Below are positions 44,006 through 52,537 of a DNA stretch of 64,000 bases, in pieces (positions within the stretch are counted from its first letter, which is position 1; each line of letters opens with the position of its first letter). This DNA is from Geothrix terrae. GTDB lineage: Bacteria > Acidobacteriota > Holophagae > Holophagales > Holophagaceae. Location: positions 62,001 to 126,000 of the forward strand of contig NZ_JAKZLA010000004.1 of assembly GCF_022808775.1 (NCBI RefSeq), read 5' to 3'. The translations under genes were made by a program, and so were the position numbers. The notes under the pieces are model-generated. The model did not search any database. It saw nothing but the letters and a program-made list of their open reading frames with translations, and had not been told where the DNA came from.

Positions 44006-45607
44006 GTGAGCGACCCCACCCCCACCCGCCCCAGCCTGCTCCGCTCCGCGGGAGTCGTGGGGTTCATGACCCTGCTGAGCCGCCTCACGGGGCTGCTCCA
44101 GACCTTCTTCCTCAGCCACGTGCTGGGAGCGGGAGCCGCGGCGGACGCCTATTTCGTGGCCTTCCGCCTGCCCAACCTCCTGCGTCGCTTCACGGCCGAG
44201 GGCACCATGACGGCCGCCTTCCTGCCCACTCTGGCGGAGGCCGAGGCGGCGGAGGGCGAAGCCGCCGTGCGGGCTGTGGCCGCCCGCTTCCTGGGCACCC
44301 TCCTGGCCATCCTCCTGATCGGCGTGGCCCTGGTGCTGATCTTCATGGGCCCCCTGGCGGGCCTGCTGACCCTGGGGCGGCCCGAGGTCCAGGGCGAGCT
44401 CACCACCCGTCTGGGCCGCATCATGTTCCCCTACCTGGCCCTGGTGAGCCTCACGGCGGGCTTCGGCGGCCTGCTGAACCTGCGGCACCGCTTCGCGCTG
44501 GCGGCCTCGGTCTCCATCTTCTGGAACGTCGCCTTCATCGCCTTCGGCTGGACCTCGCTGCGCGTGCTGGAGCGGTCGGGGCGCGTCCCCTACGAGACGG
44601 TGGCCGTCGTCTGCGCCCTGGCCGTGCTGGCGGGCGGCGTGCTGCAGCTGCTGGTGCTGCTGCCCGCCATCCGCAAGGAGAGCTTCGGCCTCTCCTTCGG
44701 CCTCCACCTGCGGGATCCCTGGGTGCTCAAGGCCCTCAAGCGCATGGGCCCCGGCCTGCTGGCCGCGGGCATCTACCCCATCAACGCCCTCGTCAGCACC
44801 ACCCTGGCCTCGAAGCTGCCCAACGGGGCCCAGACCGTCCTCTTCAACAGCGGCATGATGAGCGAGATGGTCATGGGCCTCTTCGCCATGAGCCTCGCCA
44901 CCGCAAGCCTGCCCGCGCTGTCCCGCCAAGCCGAGGCCCGGGACTGGTCCGGCATGAACCGCAGCCTCACCCAGTCCATCTCCGCATCGGCCCTGCTGGT
45001 GCTGCCCGCTTCCGTGGGCCTGGCCGTGCTGTCGCGGCCCATCTGCGCCCTGCTCTTCCGCACCGGCGCCTACACGCCGGCGGCTTCGGACTGGACGGCC
45101 CTGACCCTGGTGTTCCAGTCCGTGGGCCTGGTCTTCGTGGCGGCCCAGCGGCTGGGCAACCAGGCGCTCTATGCCCTCAAGGACTATCGCGGTCCCGCCG
45201 CCCTGGCCGCCGGCACGCTGCTGCTGAACGTGGCCCTGAGCCTCGCCCTGCTGCGGCCCCTGGGCACCGGCGGCCTGGCCCTGGCCAATGGGGTGGCCAG
45301 CCTCGCGGGCCTGCTGGGCGTCCTGCTGCGTCTGCGCCCACGCCTGCCGGGCCTGGATCTCCGCCCCCTCCTGAACGCCACCGCCCGCGCGCTGGCCGCC
45401 TCGATCCTCATGGGCCTGCTGGCCTGGGCCGGGGCGGGCCTTCTGGGGATGGACGCCCCTCATGGGTTCCGCCGGGCGGGCTTGGCCCTGCGGTTGCTGC
45501 CCCTCATCGGCGCCTGCGCCGCGGCGTATGGACTGGCCGCCGTGGGCCTCGGCCACCCGGAAGCCCGGCAGCTATCCGGCAAGATCCTGCAGAAGCTGAG
45601 GCGATAG
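44006..45607 (+). CDS. murJ: Lipid II flippase MurJ (MviN)
   Basis: Flips the peptidoglycan precursor lipid II to the periplasmic side of the inner membrane. The 533 residues have about fourteen membrane helices. Typical segments are FMTLLSRLTGLLQTFFLSHVLGAG (in two parts), DAYFVAFRLPNLLRRFTAEG, a segment ending AFLPTLAEAE, and the GMMSEMVMGLFAMSLATASLPALSRQAE region. GTG at 44006 is taken as start because the frame upstream runs through tRNA-Thr. No clear Shine-Dalgarno is seen, so the true start is not fixed. Confidence 0.93.
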   Translation: MSDPTPTRPSLLRSAGVVGFMTLLSRLTGLLQTFFLSHVLGAGAAADAYFVAFRLPNLLRRFTAEGTMTAAFLPTLAEAEAAEGEAAVRAVAARFLGTLLAILLIGVALVLIFMGPLAGLLTLGRPEVQGELTTRLGRIMFPYLALVSLTAGFGGLLNLRHRFALAASVSIFWNVAFIAFGWTSLRVLERSGRVPYETVAVVCALAVLAGGVLQLLVLLPAIRKESFGLSFGLHLRDPWVLKALKRMGPGLLAAGIYPINALVSTTLASKLPNGAQTVLFNSGMMSEMVMGLFAMSLATASLPALSRQAEARDWSGMNRSLTQSISASALLVLPASVGLAVLSRPICALLFRTGAYTPAASDWTALTLVFQSVGLVFVAAQRLGNQALYALKDYRGPAALAAGTLLLNVALSLALLRPLGTGGLALANGVASLAGLLGVLLRLRPRLPGLDLRPLLNATARALAASILMGLLAWAGAGLLGMDAPHGFRRAGLALRLLPLIGACAAAYGLAAVGLGHPEARQLSGKILQKLRR

Positions 45608-45609
45608 AC

Positions 45610-45637
45610 GAAGGGCCGGGCGAGGGCCCGGCCCTTC
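45610..45637. terminator. 11-bp hairpin between convergent murJ and S9 peptidase genes
   Basis: GAAGGGCCGGG (45610-45620) and CCCGGCCCTTC (45627-45637) pair with a 6-nt loop. It lies between the murJ stop and the 3' end of the peptidase and probably ends both transcripts. Confidence 0.6.
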
Positions 45638-45657
45638 TCAGTGCATCGTGCCTTCCT

Positions 45658-48378
45658 TCAGGGCTGCAGTTCCACCGTGACCACCGCACCGCCCATCCGG
45701 GGGCTCGTCTCCACGGTCTTGAGCAGCCTGCGGCTGGTGGTGTCCAGCCACAGCGTCTTGCTGCCGGGATCGCCCTCGGCGGAGGTGAGCTCCACCTTCC
45801 AGGCCCTGAAGCTGCCCGCAGGCACCTTCAGGTCCTCCTGGCCCAGCACCTTGGCCTGCTTGAGCTGGACCTTCTGGCGTTGGATGTCCACGTTGCGGAA
45901 GGTGACGGTGTAGCCCTCCGCCAGAGGCAGACAGGCCAGGGCGTCCTCGGCGCCAGAACCTTCGGCGTAGGCGCCGCCGCCCAGCTCGATGCTGAAGGGC
46001 TTGGCGTTGCCGCCCATGGCCATGGTCCCGGTGGCCTTGGCGCCCTCGAAGGCCATCTCGATGACCACGGGGCCCTGCTTCACCTGGCGCTTCAGGGGCG
46101 CCAGGGTATCCAGGGCCATGGTGGTGGTGTCCATCGCTTCACCTCCCGGCAGCTTGGTGGCATCGGTCACCACCCAGGAACCACCCTCCTCTTTCACCGT
46201 CCGGACCATGGTGATGGCCATGGAGCGCGGTCCCATGGCGAAGGTGCCCGCGTAGGTGAAGGTGCCGGCCGTGGGCTTGGCGACGGGCTTGGGAACGGTC
46301 ACGGACGCCGCGTCGGCCTTCTTCGCCAGCACCACGGTCTTCGGATCGACGGTGATCTCCGGCAGGCGCTTCATGACATCCGGCTTGCCGCCTTCCTGGT
46401 AGCGGCCCTTGAGGTACTTGGCCAGGAAGGTCTCCGCGGCGGCGAACATGGCCTGGTTGTTGACAGGCCGGGCGAAGCCGTGGCCTTCGTCCGGCGCGCA
46501 GAGGTACTCCACCGGGAAGCCCCGGTCCCGCAGGGCGACGACGATCTGGTCGCTCTCCGCCTTCTTCACGCGGGGATCGTTGGCGCCCTGGATCACCATG
46601 AGCGGCGTGTGGATCTTCGCCGCGGAGTTCAGCGGAGACTGGCGCTCCAGCTGCTTCTTGCCCTCGGGCGTGTTGGGGTTGCCCATGCGTTCGTGGAAGA
46701 TGATGCGGCCGGCCTCCCAGTAGGGCGGGATGGTCTCCAGCAAGGTCAGCAGGTTGGACGGCCCGACGATGGACACGGCGGCGGCGTAGAGGTCCGGCGT
46801 GAAGGCCACCCCGGCCAGGGTGGCATAGCCGCCGTAGGAACCGCCCAGGATGCCCACGCGCTTGGGATCGGCGATGCCCTGGGCCACCAGGTGCTTCACG
46901 CCCCAGGTGAGGTCATCCTGCATGAGGTCGCCCCACTGCTTGTTGCCGGCGTTCAGGAACGCCTTGCCATAGCCCGTGGAGCCTCGGAAGTTGGGCTGCA
47001 GCACGGCGTAGCCGCGGTTGGCCAGGAACTGGGCCAGGTTGTTGAAGCCCCAGCCGTCCCGGGCCCAGGGGCCGCCGTGGGGTACCACCACCAGGGGCAG
47101 CCCCTTGGCGGGCACACCCTTGGGCAGGCTCAAGTAGGCGGGGATCTCCAGGCCATCGCTGGACTTGTAGCGGATGGGCCGCATGGGAATCATGTCCTTC
47201 CGGGGCAGGTCCTCCCTGGACACGTACTCCAGGCTCAGCTTCTTGGTGCGGCGGTCGAAGAGGTAGCGGCTGCCGGGATCCTGGTCGCTGTAGGCGGCCA
47301 CCATCACCAGCTGCTCATCGTTCGTCATGGAGGCCAGGCCGATCTCGCGCCCGGGGAGCTTGGCCTGGATGCGCTTGAAATCCGCCTCCCAGGCCTTGTC
47401 CTTCCAGTAGATCCGGGTGCGGTCGTCCTGGTAGGTCGTGGCGATCAGCTCGTCCGTCAGGTCCGAGAACAGGGCCGAGCCGAAGTCCACGCGATCTTTG
47501 GGATCGGATTCGAGCTTCTCCTCCTTCCCGGTGGCGGGATCGAAGAGCACCAGCTCCGTGAGATTCCGGGCGCCCTTGTTCGTCTCGAGGTAGACCCGCT
47601 TGCCGTCCTTGTGGAAGTTCACCGGTGCCGCGGACTCGAAGACCGAGCACTCGTAGACCTTGGTGAAGCCCTCGGGGTCCACGCGGAGGATCTCGGTGTC
47701 GCCCTTGTCGGTGGTGCGCAGGGCCAGGCGCAGGTTCGCCTGCTTGTCGAAGACCCAGCCGGCGATGCGCTCGGTGTTCTTGCGGAGGAGGGTCCGCTCG
47801 CCCGTGGAGATCTTCACCTTGTAGACGTCATGCCAGGCGGCGTCGCGGTCATTGAGGCCCACGTAGATCGTGTCGGGATCGGCCTTGGGCACCGCGTAGA
47901 TCATGGCGCGGGCGCCCTTGGCCGCCGTCAGGTTGCGGGCCTCGGGCACCTCATGGCCGGCCGCCGCGGGAGCTGCCGGGTCCACGGCGTAGACGTTGAA
48001 GTTCTCGTCGCCGTCCTTGTCCTGCACGAAGAGGATCTGCTTGCCGTCCCGGCTCCAGAAGAAGGCCGGAATGGGGCGCTTGGGGTCCGCGGTGATCAGG
48101 TGTCCCTTCGCGTAGGACTCACCCACCTTCTTGACCCAGATGTTGCGGGTCTCCTTGTACGGCTTGAGGAAGGCGATCCACTTCCCGTCGGGAGAGATCT
48201 GGGCCGCGGCGATCTCGGGATTGCCGAAGAACTTATCCCGGTCGATGAGAGGCGGCAGCTGGCTCTTCTTGGCTGCGGCGGCGGCCGGAGCCTTGGCCCC
48301 CTGGGCGGCCAGGGGCAGCGCCAGAGCCAGGACAAGGCCAGACCACAGGAGGCTGGACAAGGACACATGACGTTTCAT
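45658..48378 (-). CDS. Secreted S9 family (prolyl oligopeptidase type) peptidase with extra C-terminal domain
   Basis: A 906-residue exported serine peptidase. Signal peptide to about residue 25 (ALPLAAQGA). A beta-propeller domain runs about 40-410. The alpha/beta-hydrolase domain has Ser514 in GGSYGGYA, Asp in IQGANDPRVKKAE and His in DEGHGFARP. After about 680 there is a linker followed by some 200 residues with beta-rich segments (TFTYAGTFAMGP, WVVTDATKLPGG, FRAWKVELTSAEG, LLKTVETS), resembling DUF3108-like domains, not found in ordinary S9 enzymes. AAGGAG precedes ATG 48378. Amino-acid supply or wall turnover is plausible. Confidence 0.9.
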   Translation of the reverse strand: MKRHVSLSSLLWSGLVLALALPLAAQGAKAPAAAAAKKSQLPPLIDRDKFFGNPEIAAAQISPDGKWIAFLKPYKETRNIWVKKVGESYAKGHLITADPKRPIPAFFWSRDGKQILFVQDKDGDENFNVYAVDPAAPAAAGHEVPEARNLTAAKGARAMIYAVPKADPDTIYVGLNDRDAAWHDVYKVKISTGERTLLRKNTERIAGWVFDKQANLRLALRTTDKGDTEILRVDPEGFTKVYECSVFESAAPVNFHKDGKRVYLETNKGARNLTELVLFDPATGKEEKLESDPKDRVDFGSALFSDLTDELIATTYQDDRTRIYWKDKAWEADFKRIQAKLPGREIGLASMTNDEQLVMVAAYSDQDPGSRYLFDRRTKKLSLEYVSREDLPRKDMIPMRPIRYKSSDGLEIPAYLSLPKGVPAKGLPLVVVPHGGPWARDGWGFNNLAQFLANRGYAVLQPNFRGSTGYGKAFLNAGNKQWGDLMQDDLTWGVKHLVAQGIADPKRVGILGGSYGGYATLAGVAFTPDLYAAAVSIVGPSNLLTLLETIPPYWEAGRIIFHERMGNPNTPEGKKQLERQSPLNSAAKIHTPLMVIQGANDPRVKKAESDQIVVALRDRGFPVEYLCAPDEGHGFARPVNNQAMFAAAETFLAKYLKGRYQEGGKPDVMKRLPEITVDPKTVVLAKKADAASVTVPKPVAKPTAGTFTYAGTFAMGPRSMAITMVRTVKEEGGSWVVTDATKLPGGEAMDTTTMALDTLAPLKRQVKQGPVVIEMAFEGAKATGTMAMGGNAKPFSIELGGGAYAEGSGAEDALACLPLAEGYTVTFRNVDIQRQKVQLKQAKVLGQEDLKVPAGSFRAWKVELTSAEGDPGSKTLWLDTTSRRLLKTVETSPRMGGAVVTVELQP

Positions 48379-48523
48379 GGGCTCGAGCTCCTTGGAAAGA
48401 ATGGGTGAGAAACCCAGATTACGCCGAAGCAGACCTGAAGGTGGAGCATGAATGCGGCCGGCTCCGGATCCACCCGATGACCCAGCCTCCTCCGTCATGG
48501 CACAGTTCGGAGGGGGGCATCCC

Positions 48524-48958
48524 ATGAAGACCGTCATCCAGCGCGTGAAGCGGGCCTCGGTCCGGTGCGGAGCGCTGGAGGCCACCATCGGCCCCGGCCT
48601 CCTCGTCCTCACGGGTCTCGAGGCCGGGGACACGGAGGAGACCTGCGCCTGGGCCGCGGCCAAGATCGCCTCCCTGCGCGTCTTCGGCGACGCCGACGGG
48701 AAGATGAACCTCGGCCTCCAGGAGGTGGGCGGCGAGATCCTGGCCATCAGCCAGTTCACGCTGGCGGGGAGCATCGCGCGGGGCCGGCGCCCCTCCTTCG
48801 ATCAGGCCATGGCGCCGGAGGCGGCGCGGGTGCTCTTCCGCAGGTTCCTCGACCTGCTCAAGGCCCAGCATCCCCGCGTGAAGTCCGGCTTCTTCCAGGA
48901 GCACATGGAGGTGGAGCTGGTGAACGACGGGCCCGTGACCTTCATCCTTGAGCGGTGA
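48524..48958 (+). CDS. dtd: D-aminoacyl-tRNA deacylase
   Basis: Removes D-amino acids from tRNA. The 144 residues have MKTVIQRVKRASV, FGDADGKMNLGLQE, the SQFTLAG motif and the NxGPVT motif (NDGPVTFILE). The GGRRPSFDQAM segment is conserved. ATG at 48524 follows AGGGGGG. It is divergent from the S9 peptidase gene. Confidence 0.95.
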   Translation: MKTVIQRVKRASVRCGALEATIGPGLLVLTGLEAGDTEETCAWAAAKIASLRVFGDADGKMNLGLQEVGGEILAISQFTLAGSIARGRRPSFDQAMAPEAARVLFRRFLDLLKAQHPRVKSGFFQEHMEVELVNDGPVTFILER

Positions 48959-48983
48959 AGGGACGCAGCTGGATTCGCCACAG

Positions 48984-49769
48984 TCAATGCAAGAGGAAGT
49001 GGCCTTCCAGCACCTTCACGGCCCGGCCTCCGATCCGGACGCGATCCCCGGCAAGTTCGCAGGCCAGTTCTCCACCGCGGAGCGACGCCTGGAAGGCGCG
49101 CAGACGTGTCTTCCCCAGGCGCTCGGCCCAGTAGGGAATCAACGTGCAGTGGGCGCTGCCGGTGACGGGGTCCTCCGGCACCCCATCCCCGGGAAAGAAA
49201 CATCGGGAGACAAAATCGTAGGCCTGGCCGGGAGCTGTGATGAGCGTGCCCATGGCGGGAAGCGCCCTGAGGGCCTCGTAGTCAGGGCGCACCTCACGAA
49301 CCGCGGCTTCGTCATCCAGGACCACCATCGCATCCCGGGCGAGGCGCACCTCGCGGGGACGGACACCCAGGGCCTTCGCAAACGCATCCGCCAACTCAGG
49401 TGCGGGCCGGCCGGGACGGGACGGAAAGTCCAGGACCAGTTCCTCTCCCTCGCAGTTCACCGTCAAGGAACCGCTGCGGCTATGGAACGACACGCTTCTC
49501 GCCTCGGGTTCGAGTTCGTGGAGGATGAGCCAGGCGCTCGCCAGGGTGGCATGACCGCAGAGATCCACCTCAGAGACAGTGGTGAACCAACGGATACGCC
49601 ATCCTGTGGCTTCCTTCACCAGGAAGGCCGTCTCAGAAAGGTTGTTCTCCGCCGCGATGGACTGCATGAGGGCATCTGGCAACCAGCTATCCAGCGGCAT
49701 CACGGCCGCAGGGTTCCCCTCGAAGGGACGGGAGGCGAAGGCGTCGATCTGGTGCAGGGGCAGGCGCAT
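48984..49769 (-). CDS. PhzF family phenazine biosynthesis-like protein
   Basis: A 261-residue diaminopimelate-epimerase-fold protein, likely an isomerase of unknown substrate. LPLHQIDAFASRPFEGNPAAV is the family start, Glu in ENNLSETAFL is catalytic, and VDLCGHATLASAW and EDPVTGSAHCTLIPYW are typical. ATG at 49769 follows AGGAG; an upstream ATG at 49787 is less likely. Only a phenazine operon would make a phenazine role credible, and none is here. Confidence 0.9.
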   Translation of the reverse strand: MRLPLHQIDAFASRPFEGNPAAVMPLDSWLPDALMQSIAAENNLSETAFLVKEATGWRIRWFTTVSEVDLCGHATLASAWLILHELEPEARSVSFHSRSGSLTVNCEGEELVLDFPSRPGRPAPELADAFAKALGVRPREVRLARDAMVVLDDEAAVREVRPDYEALRALPAMGTLITAPGQAYDFVSRCFFPGDGVPEDPVTGSAHCTLIPYWAERLGKTRLRAFQASLRGGELACELAGDRVRIGGRAVKVLEGHFLLH

Positions 49770-49851
49770 GGGGGCTCCTGCCCACATGTTGGGCAGTCAG
49801 ACTCCGGATCGGAAGGGCCCCGCAGGCGGACCACAGACCGGGCGCTGAGGT

Positions 49852-50730
49852 TCATTCCGAATCGGTGAAAAGGCCGGTGGCGGCTCCCATCCAGCGCGAC
49901 AGCGGAGCGGCCAAGGCCAGGGTGATTCCCGCCAGCAGGAGGCCCGCGGCCACATCCACCACGTAGTGGACGCCGATGTAGACCGTGGCGAAGACCACGG
50001 CCAGAGCCCAGACCCAAAGCAGCGGCGCCAACCTGGGGAAGGGACGCGTCGTCAGCAGGGCCGGCAGCACCGAAAGGGCCGTGTGGCCGCTGGGGAAGGC
50101 GTCCAGGGTGGTGGATTCGGCCCCGTGGAGGAAGGCCCGGACCGCTTGGGAGACGGCGCCGCCGCCCAGCTTCGCCGCCGCGAGCGCTTCAGGCACCCGC
50201 GGCCCCTCCGCAGGCCACAGGAAGTACCCCAGGAAGGACAGGTAGAAGCCCAGGAGGATCCGGAAGGCGGTCCGCTCGAAGGCCTCGGGCCCGAGGCGGA
50301 GCCGTGCGAGAACCGCCGCGGTGATGGGCAGGAAGTAGAAGCTGGCGTAGGCGAGGTAGATCAGGTCCGTGAAGGCCGCGGGCCGGCCGAAGGCGCCGTG
50401 CCAGGCCGCGGCGAGCTGGCCGAACCAGCGGGCGTCGGCGGCGGCGAGCGCCGTATCCCAGCGGTGGGTGTTGACCGCCACCACCAGCGGCTGGAGGAGC
50501 AGGAACACCAGGAGCACCACCAGGATCGGCAGGAAGTCGCGCAGCACTGCGCCCGCCCTCCCCTTCGCCCGGCCCACCAGCAGGACGGCCAGGAGCAGCC
50601 CCGCGAACGTGGCGCCACGGGAGATGCCCCCTTCGGGCCGCGCCAACACGATGAGCAGCAGCAGGCCCGCCAGGACCAGGGCCGTCAGCCGCTCGGAGGG
50701 CCGTAGGCTCGCGACAGTCGCGGCGATCAT
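49852..50730 (-). CDS. PAP2 family membrane phosphatase-like protein
   Basis: A 292-residue protein with about seven membrane helices. The PAP2 motifs are visible: FPSGHTALSV (central Ser-Gly-His) and HYVVDVAAG (catalytic His/Asp). The preceding KxxxxxxRP-like box is weak (GYFLWPAEGPRVPEAL instead), which fits the inositolphosphotransferase-type PAP2_3 branch. Substrates may be lipid phosphates or a lipid headgroup. ATG at 50730 overlaps the upstream acyltransferase-like gene by 4 nt, implying linked function. Confidence 0.85.
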   Translation of the reverse strand: MIAATVASLRPSERLTALVLAGLLLLIVLARPEGGISRGATFAGLLLAVLLVGRAKGRAGAVLRDFLPILVVLLVFLLLQPLVVAVNTHRWDTALAAADARWFGQLAAAWHGAFGRPAAFTDLIYLAYASFYFLPITAAVLARLRLGPEAFERTAFRILLGFYLSFLGYFLWPAEGPRVPEALAAAKLGGGAVSQAVRAFLHGAESTTLDAFPSGHTALSVLPALLTTRPFPRLAPLLWVWALAVVFATVYIGVHYVVDVAAGLLLAGITLALAAPLSRWMGAATGLFTDSE

Positions 50731-51605
50731 GGCTTGTGCGCGTCCGCTTCCAGGCCCTTCCACTGGGGCGTCCCCTCCGGCGGGCCCAGCCACCGCGCGG
50801 GGTCCTCGAGGATCTGCGACACCAGCGCCAGGGAGCGGGCGCAGGAGAAGGCGTCGTCGATGCGCTCGTCGAAGGTCCAGCGCACGGACAGCGCCTCTTC
50901 CGACGTCACCCCGTCCCGGGCGGCGAAGACCGCGCGCCGGGGCGCGGAGACGGCCCCGAAGATGGAGACGGTGCCGTACTCGTAGAGGTGGTGGAACACG
51001 TCGGAGACGCCCACGGAACCCAGATTGGCCAGGAAGATCGTCGCGTACATGGGGTCGTCGCGGATCATGAAGCCCGGGAAGAGGTTCCAGCGGTCCAGCC
51101 CCCGCGCGAGGGCCACCAGCCCGCGCACCAGCGGGCCGGGCAGCCGCATGATCAGCGCCACTTCCTTGTCCACGGCGCAGTCCTTGTCCCGGGCCTCGTC
51201 CACCCGGATCGAGATGCGCCGGGAGAAGTCCGGAAAGCTCTCGCCCTTGGGGCACGCCAGCTTCACCGTGACATCGGCCCCGTCGTCCGTGAACTCCCGC
51301 TTGGCCACGAAGGAGATGGACACGCCCCGGCGCTGGTAGGTCCGTCCGCCCGAGACGAACCGGTTCAGGCGCGGGCGGGTCTCGAGCGCCACCGCGGTGG
51401 CGTAGGCCACCAGGTGGAAGAGCGTGGCGCGGGGATGGTGGGTGCGGTTGTAGGCCTTGAGCCAGACGCGCGCGGCCGCGATGCGGTAGACGGATTCCTG
51501 GTAGACGCAGCTCTCGTTCCGGCCCCGCATGAGGTAGGGCATGATGCGCCGCACAGGATCCTCGCCGCGGATCAGATCACCATCGGGACGGGAGAAGAGG
51601 GGCAT
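50727..51605 (-). CDS. E2-like (2-oxoacid dehydrogenase) acyltransferase domain protein with altered catalytic motif
   Basis: A 292-residue protein covering only the catalytic domain of E2/chloramphenicol-acetyltransferase fold; no lipoyl or peripheral-binding domain. YQESVYRIAAARVWLKAYN and FHLVAYATAVALETRPRLNRF match the early fold, NLGSVGVSDVFHHLYEYGTVSIFGAV the later core. The active-site motif DHRxxDG reads DERIDDA: Glu replaces catalytic His and Ala replaces Gly. It is therefore probably not a normal acetyltransferase. Coupled by overlap to the PAP2 gene; a lipid-related or structural job is only inference. Confidence 0.75.
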   Translation of the reverse strand: MPLFSRPDGDLIRGEDPVRRIMPYLMRGRNESCVYQESVYRIAAARVWLKAYNRTHHPRATLFHLVAYATAVALETRPRLNRFVSGGRTYQRRGVSISFVAKREFTDDGADVTVKLACPKGESFPDFSRRISIRVDEARDKDCAVDKEVALIMRLPGPLVRGLVALARGLDRWNLFPGFMIRDDPMYATIFLANLGSVGVSDVFHHLYEYGTVSIFGAVSAPRRAVFAARDGVTSEEALSVRWTFDERIDDAFSCARSLALVSQILEDPARWLGPPEGTPQWKGLEADAHKP

Positions 51606-51665
51606 GGACCAGGGTTGTCGTCCATGCCCCTCCTGTCAAGACGACCAGCAAATCCTCTTTTCGCA

Positions 51666-51694
51666 TTGACACCCGGGGGAGTCGGGATTATCCA
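51666..51694 (+). promoter_or_regulatory. Promoter for the barrel protein gene
   Basis: TTGACA (51666-51671), 17-nt spacer, TATCCA (51689-51694), 24 nt before the ATG at 51719. It lies between divergent genes, in a slightly AT-richer patch. Confidence 0.55.
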
Positions 51695-51718
51695 TGGGGC
51701 AACCTCTCCGGGGATCCC

Positions 51719-52468
51719 ATGCCGACGCCTTCCGCACGGTTAAACCTGCCTGTTTCCGGTCTGCTTGCCGCAGCCCTCCTCCTGGCCTGGGCCCCGGGCA
51801 GGGCCCAGGAGGCCCGGCCCTGGACCATGACCGCCTACCTCCAGCAGAGCTGGCCCAAGCAGACGGAGACCAACCGCCAGATCAAGGACATCAACGCCGC
51901 CATGGGCACCTCGTTCAAGACCTGGGACGACGTGGCCAACCTCAACCTGGGCCTGCAGGCCTTCCGGGACCTGGACCCCCGCTGGAAGGTGGGCCTCGAG
52001 CTGGATTACTCCCGGGGGAAGATCGATGGCTCGGCCACCGTGGACACGCCCGCCGGCCCCGCCACCCTGGCCTTCGAGCAGAAGTACACGGTCTACGCGG
52101 ACCTCCTGGCCCTGGTCCAGTTCCGGCCCCTGGGCACCGACCGGCGCTGGATCCCCTTCCTCCAGGGCGGGCTGGGCGTGGCCTACGAGAAGGACCGCAC
52201 CCTCCTGACGCTGCGCAATCCCTACCTCGACGAGACCCTGCTCCACGTGGACAACGACGGCTGGTTCCCCATGTTCACGGTAGGTGTGGGCGTGGATGTG
52301 TACTTCTCGGAGAAGCGCACCTGGTACGCCGAGGCCGGCGTCAGCTACTCCTGGGCCCGCCTCAAGCACGATGTCGCCGCCAGCGGCTCCCTGGCCCCGC
52401 CCACGGTCACCGCCGACACCGATTCCACCGGCCCCAATGTGTGGCTGGGCATCGGGCGGAGGTTCTAG
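51719..52468 (+). CDS. Outer-membrane beta-barrel protein
   Basis: A 249-residue protein with signal peptide (cleavage near GRAQ, about residue 29). Amphipathic strands alternate through the mature part (WKVGLELDYSRG, FTVGVGVDVYFSE, WYAEAGVSYSWARL) and it ends NVWLGIGRRF, the aromatic C-terminal signature of outer-membrane barrels. An eight-strand OmpA/opacity-like barrel of small size is likely. No specific ligand or function can be claimed. Confidence 0.7.
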   Translation: MPTPSARLNLPVSGLLAAALLLAWAPGRAQEARPWTMTAYLQQSWPKQTETNRQIKDINAAMGTSFKTWDDVANLNLGLQAFRDLDPRWKVGLELDYSRGKIDGSATVDTPAGPATLAFEQKYTVYADLLALVQFRPLGTDRRWIPFLQGGLGVAYEKDRTLLTLRNPYLDETLLHVDNDGWFPMFTVGVGVDVYFSEKRTWYAEAGVSYSWARLKHDVAASGSLAPPTVTADTDSTGPNVWLGIGRRF

Positions 52469-52488
52469 GGCCTGCTTCCCGAACGCAG

Positions 52489-52520
52489 CGGCGCCCCAGA
52501 AAACGATTCCCGGGGCGCCG
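52489..52520. terminator. 9-bp dyad between barrel and metalloprotease genes
   Basis: CGGCGCCCC (52489-52497) and GGGGCGCCG (52512-52520) pair over a 14-nt loop, between the convergent barrel gene and metalloprotease gene. Confidence 0.4.
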
Positions 52521-52537
52521 GATGTCCTGCGGGTGGT

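Noticed and set aside
45880-48408. 842-residue open frame on the plus strand
   Set aside because: Opposite to the well-supported S9 peptidase gene. Its protein is Gly/His/Leu-biased with no domain or signal, as expected of an antisense frame in GC-rich DNA.
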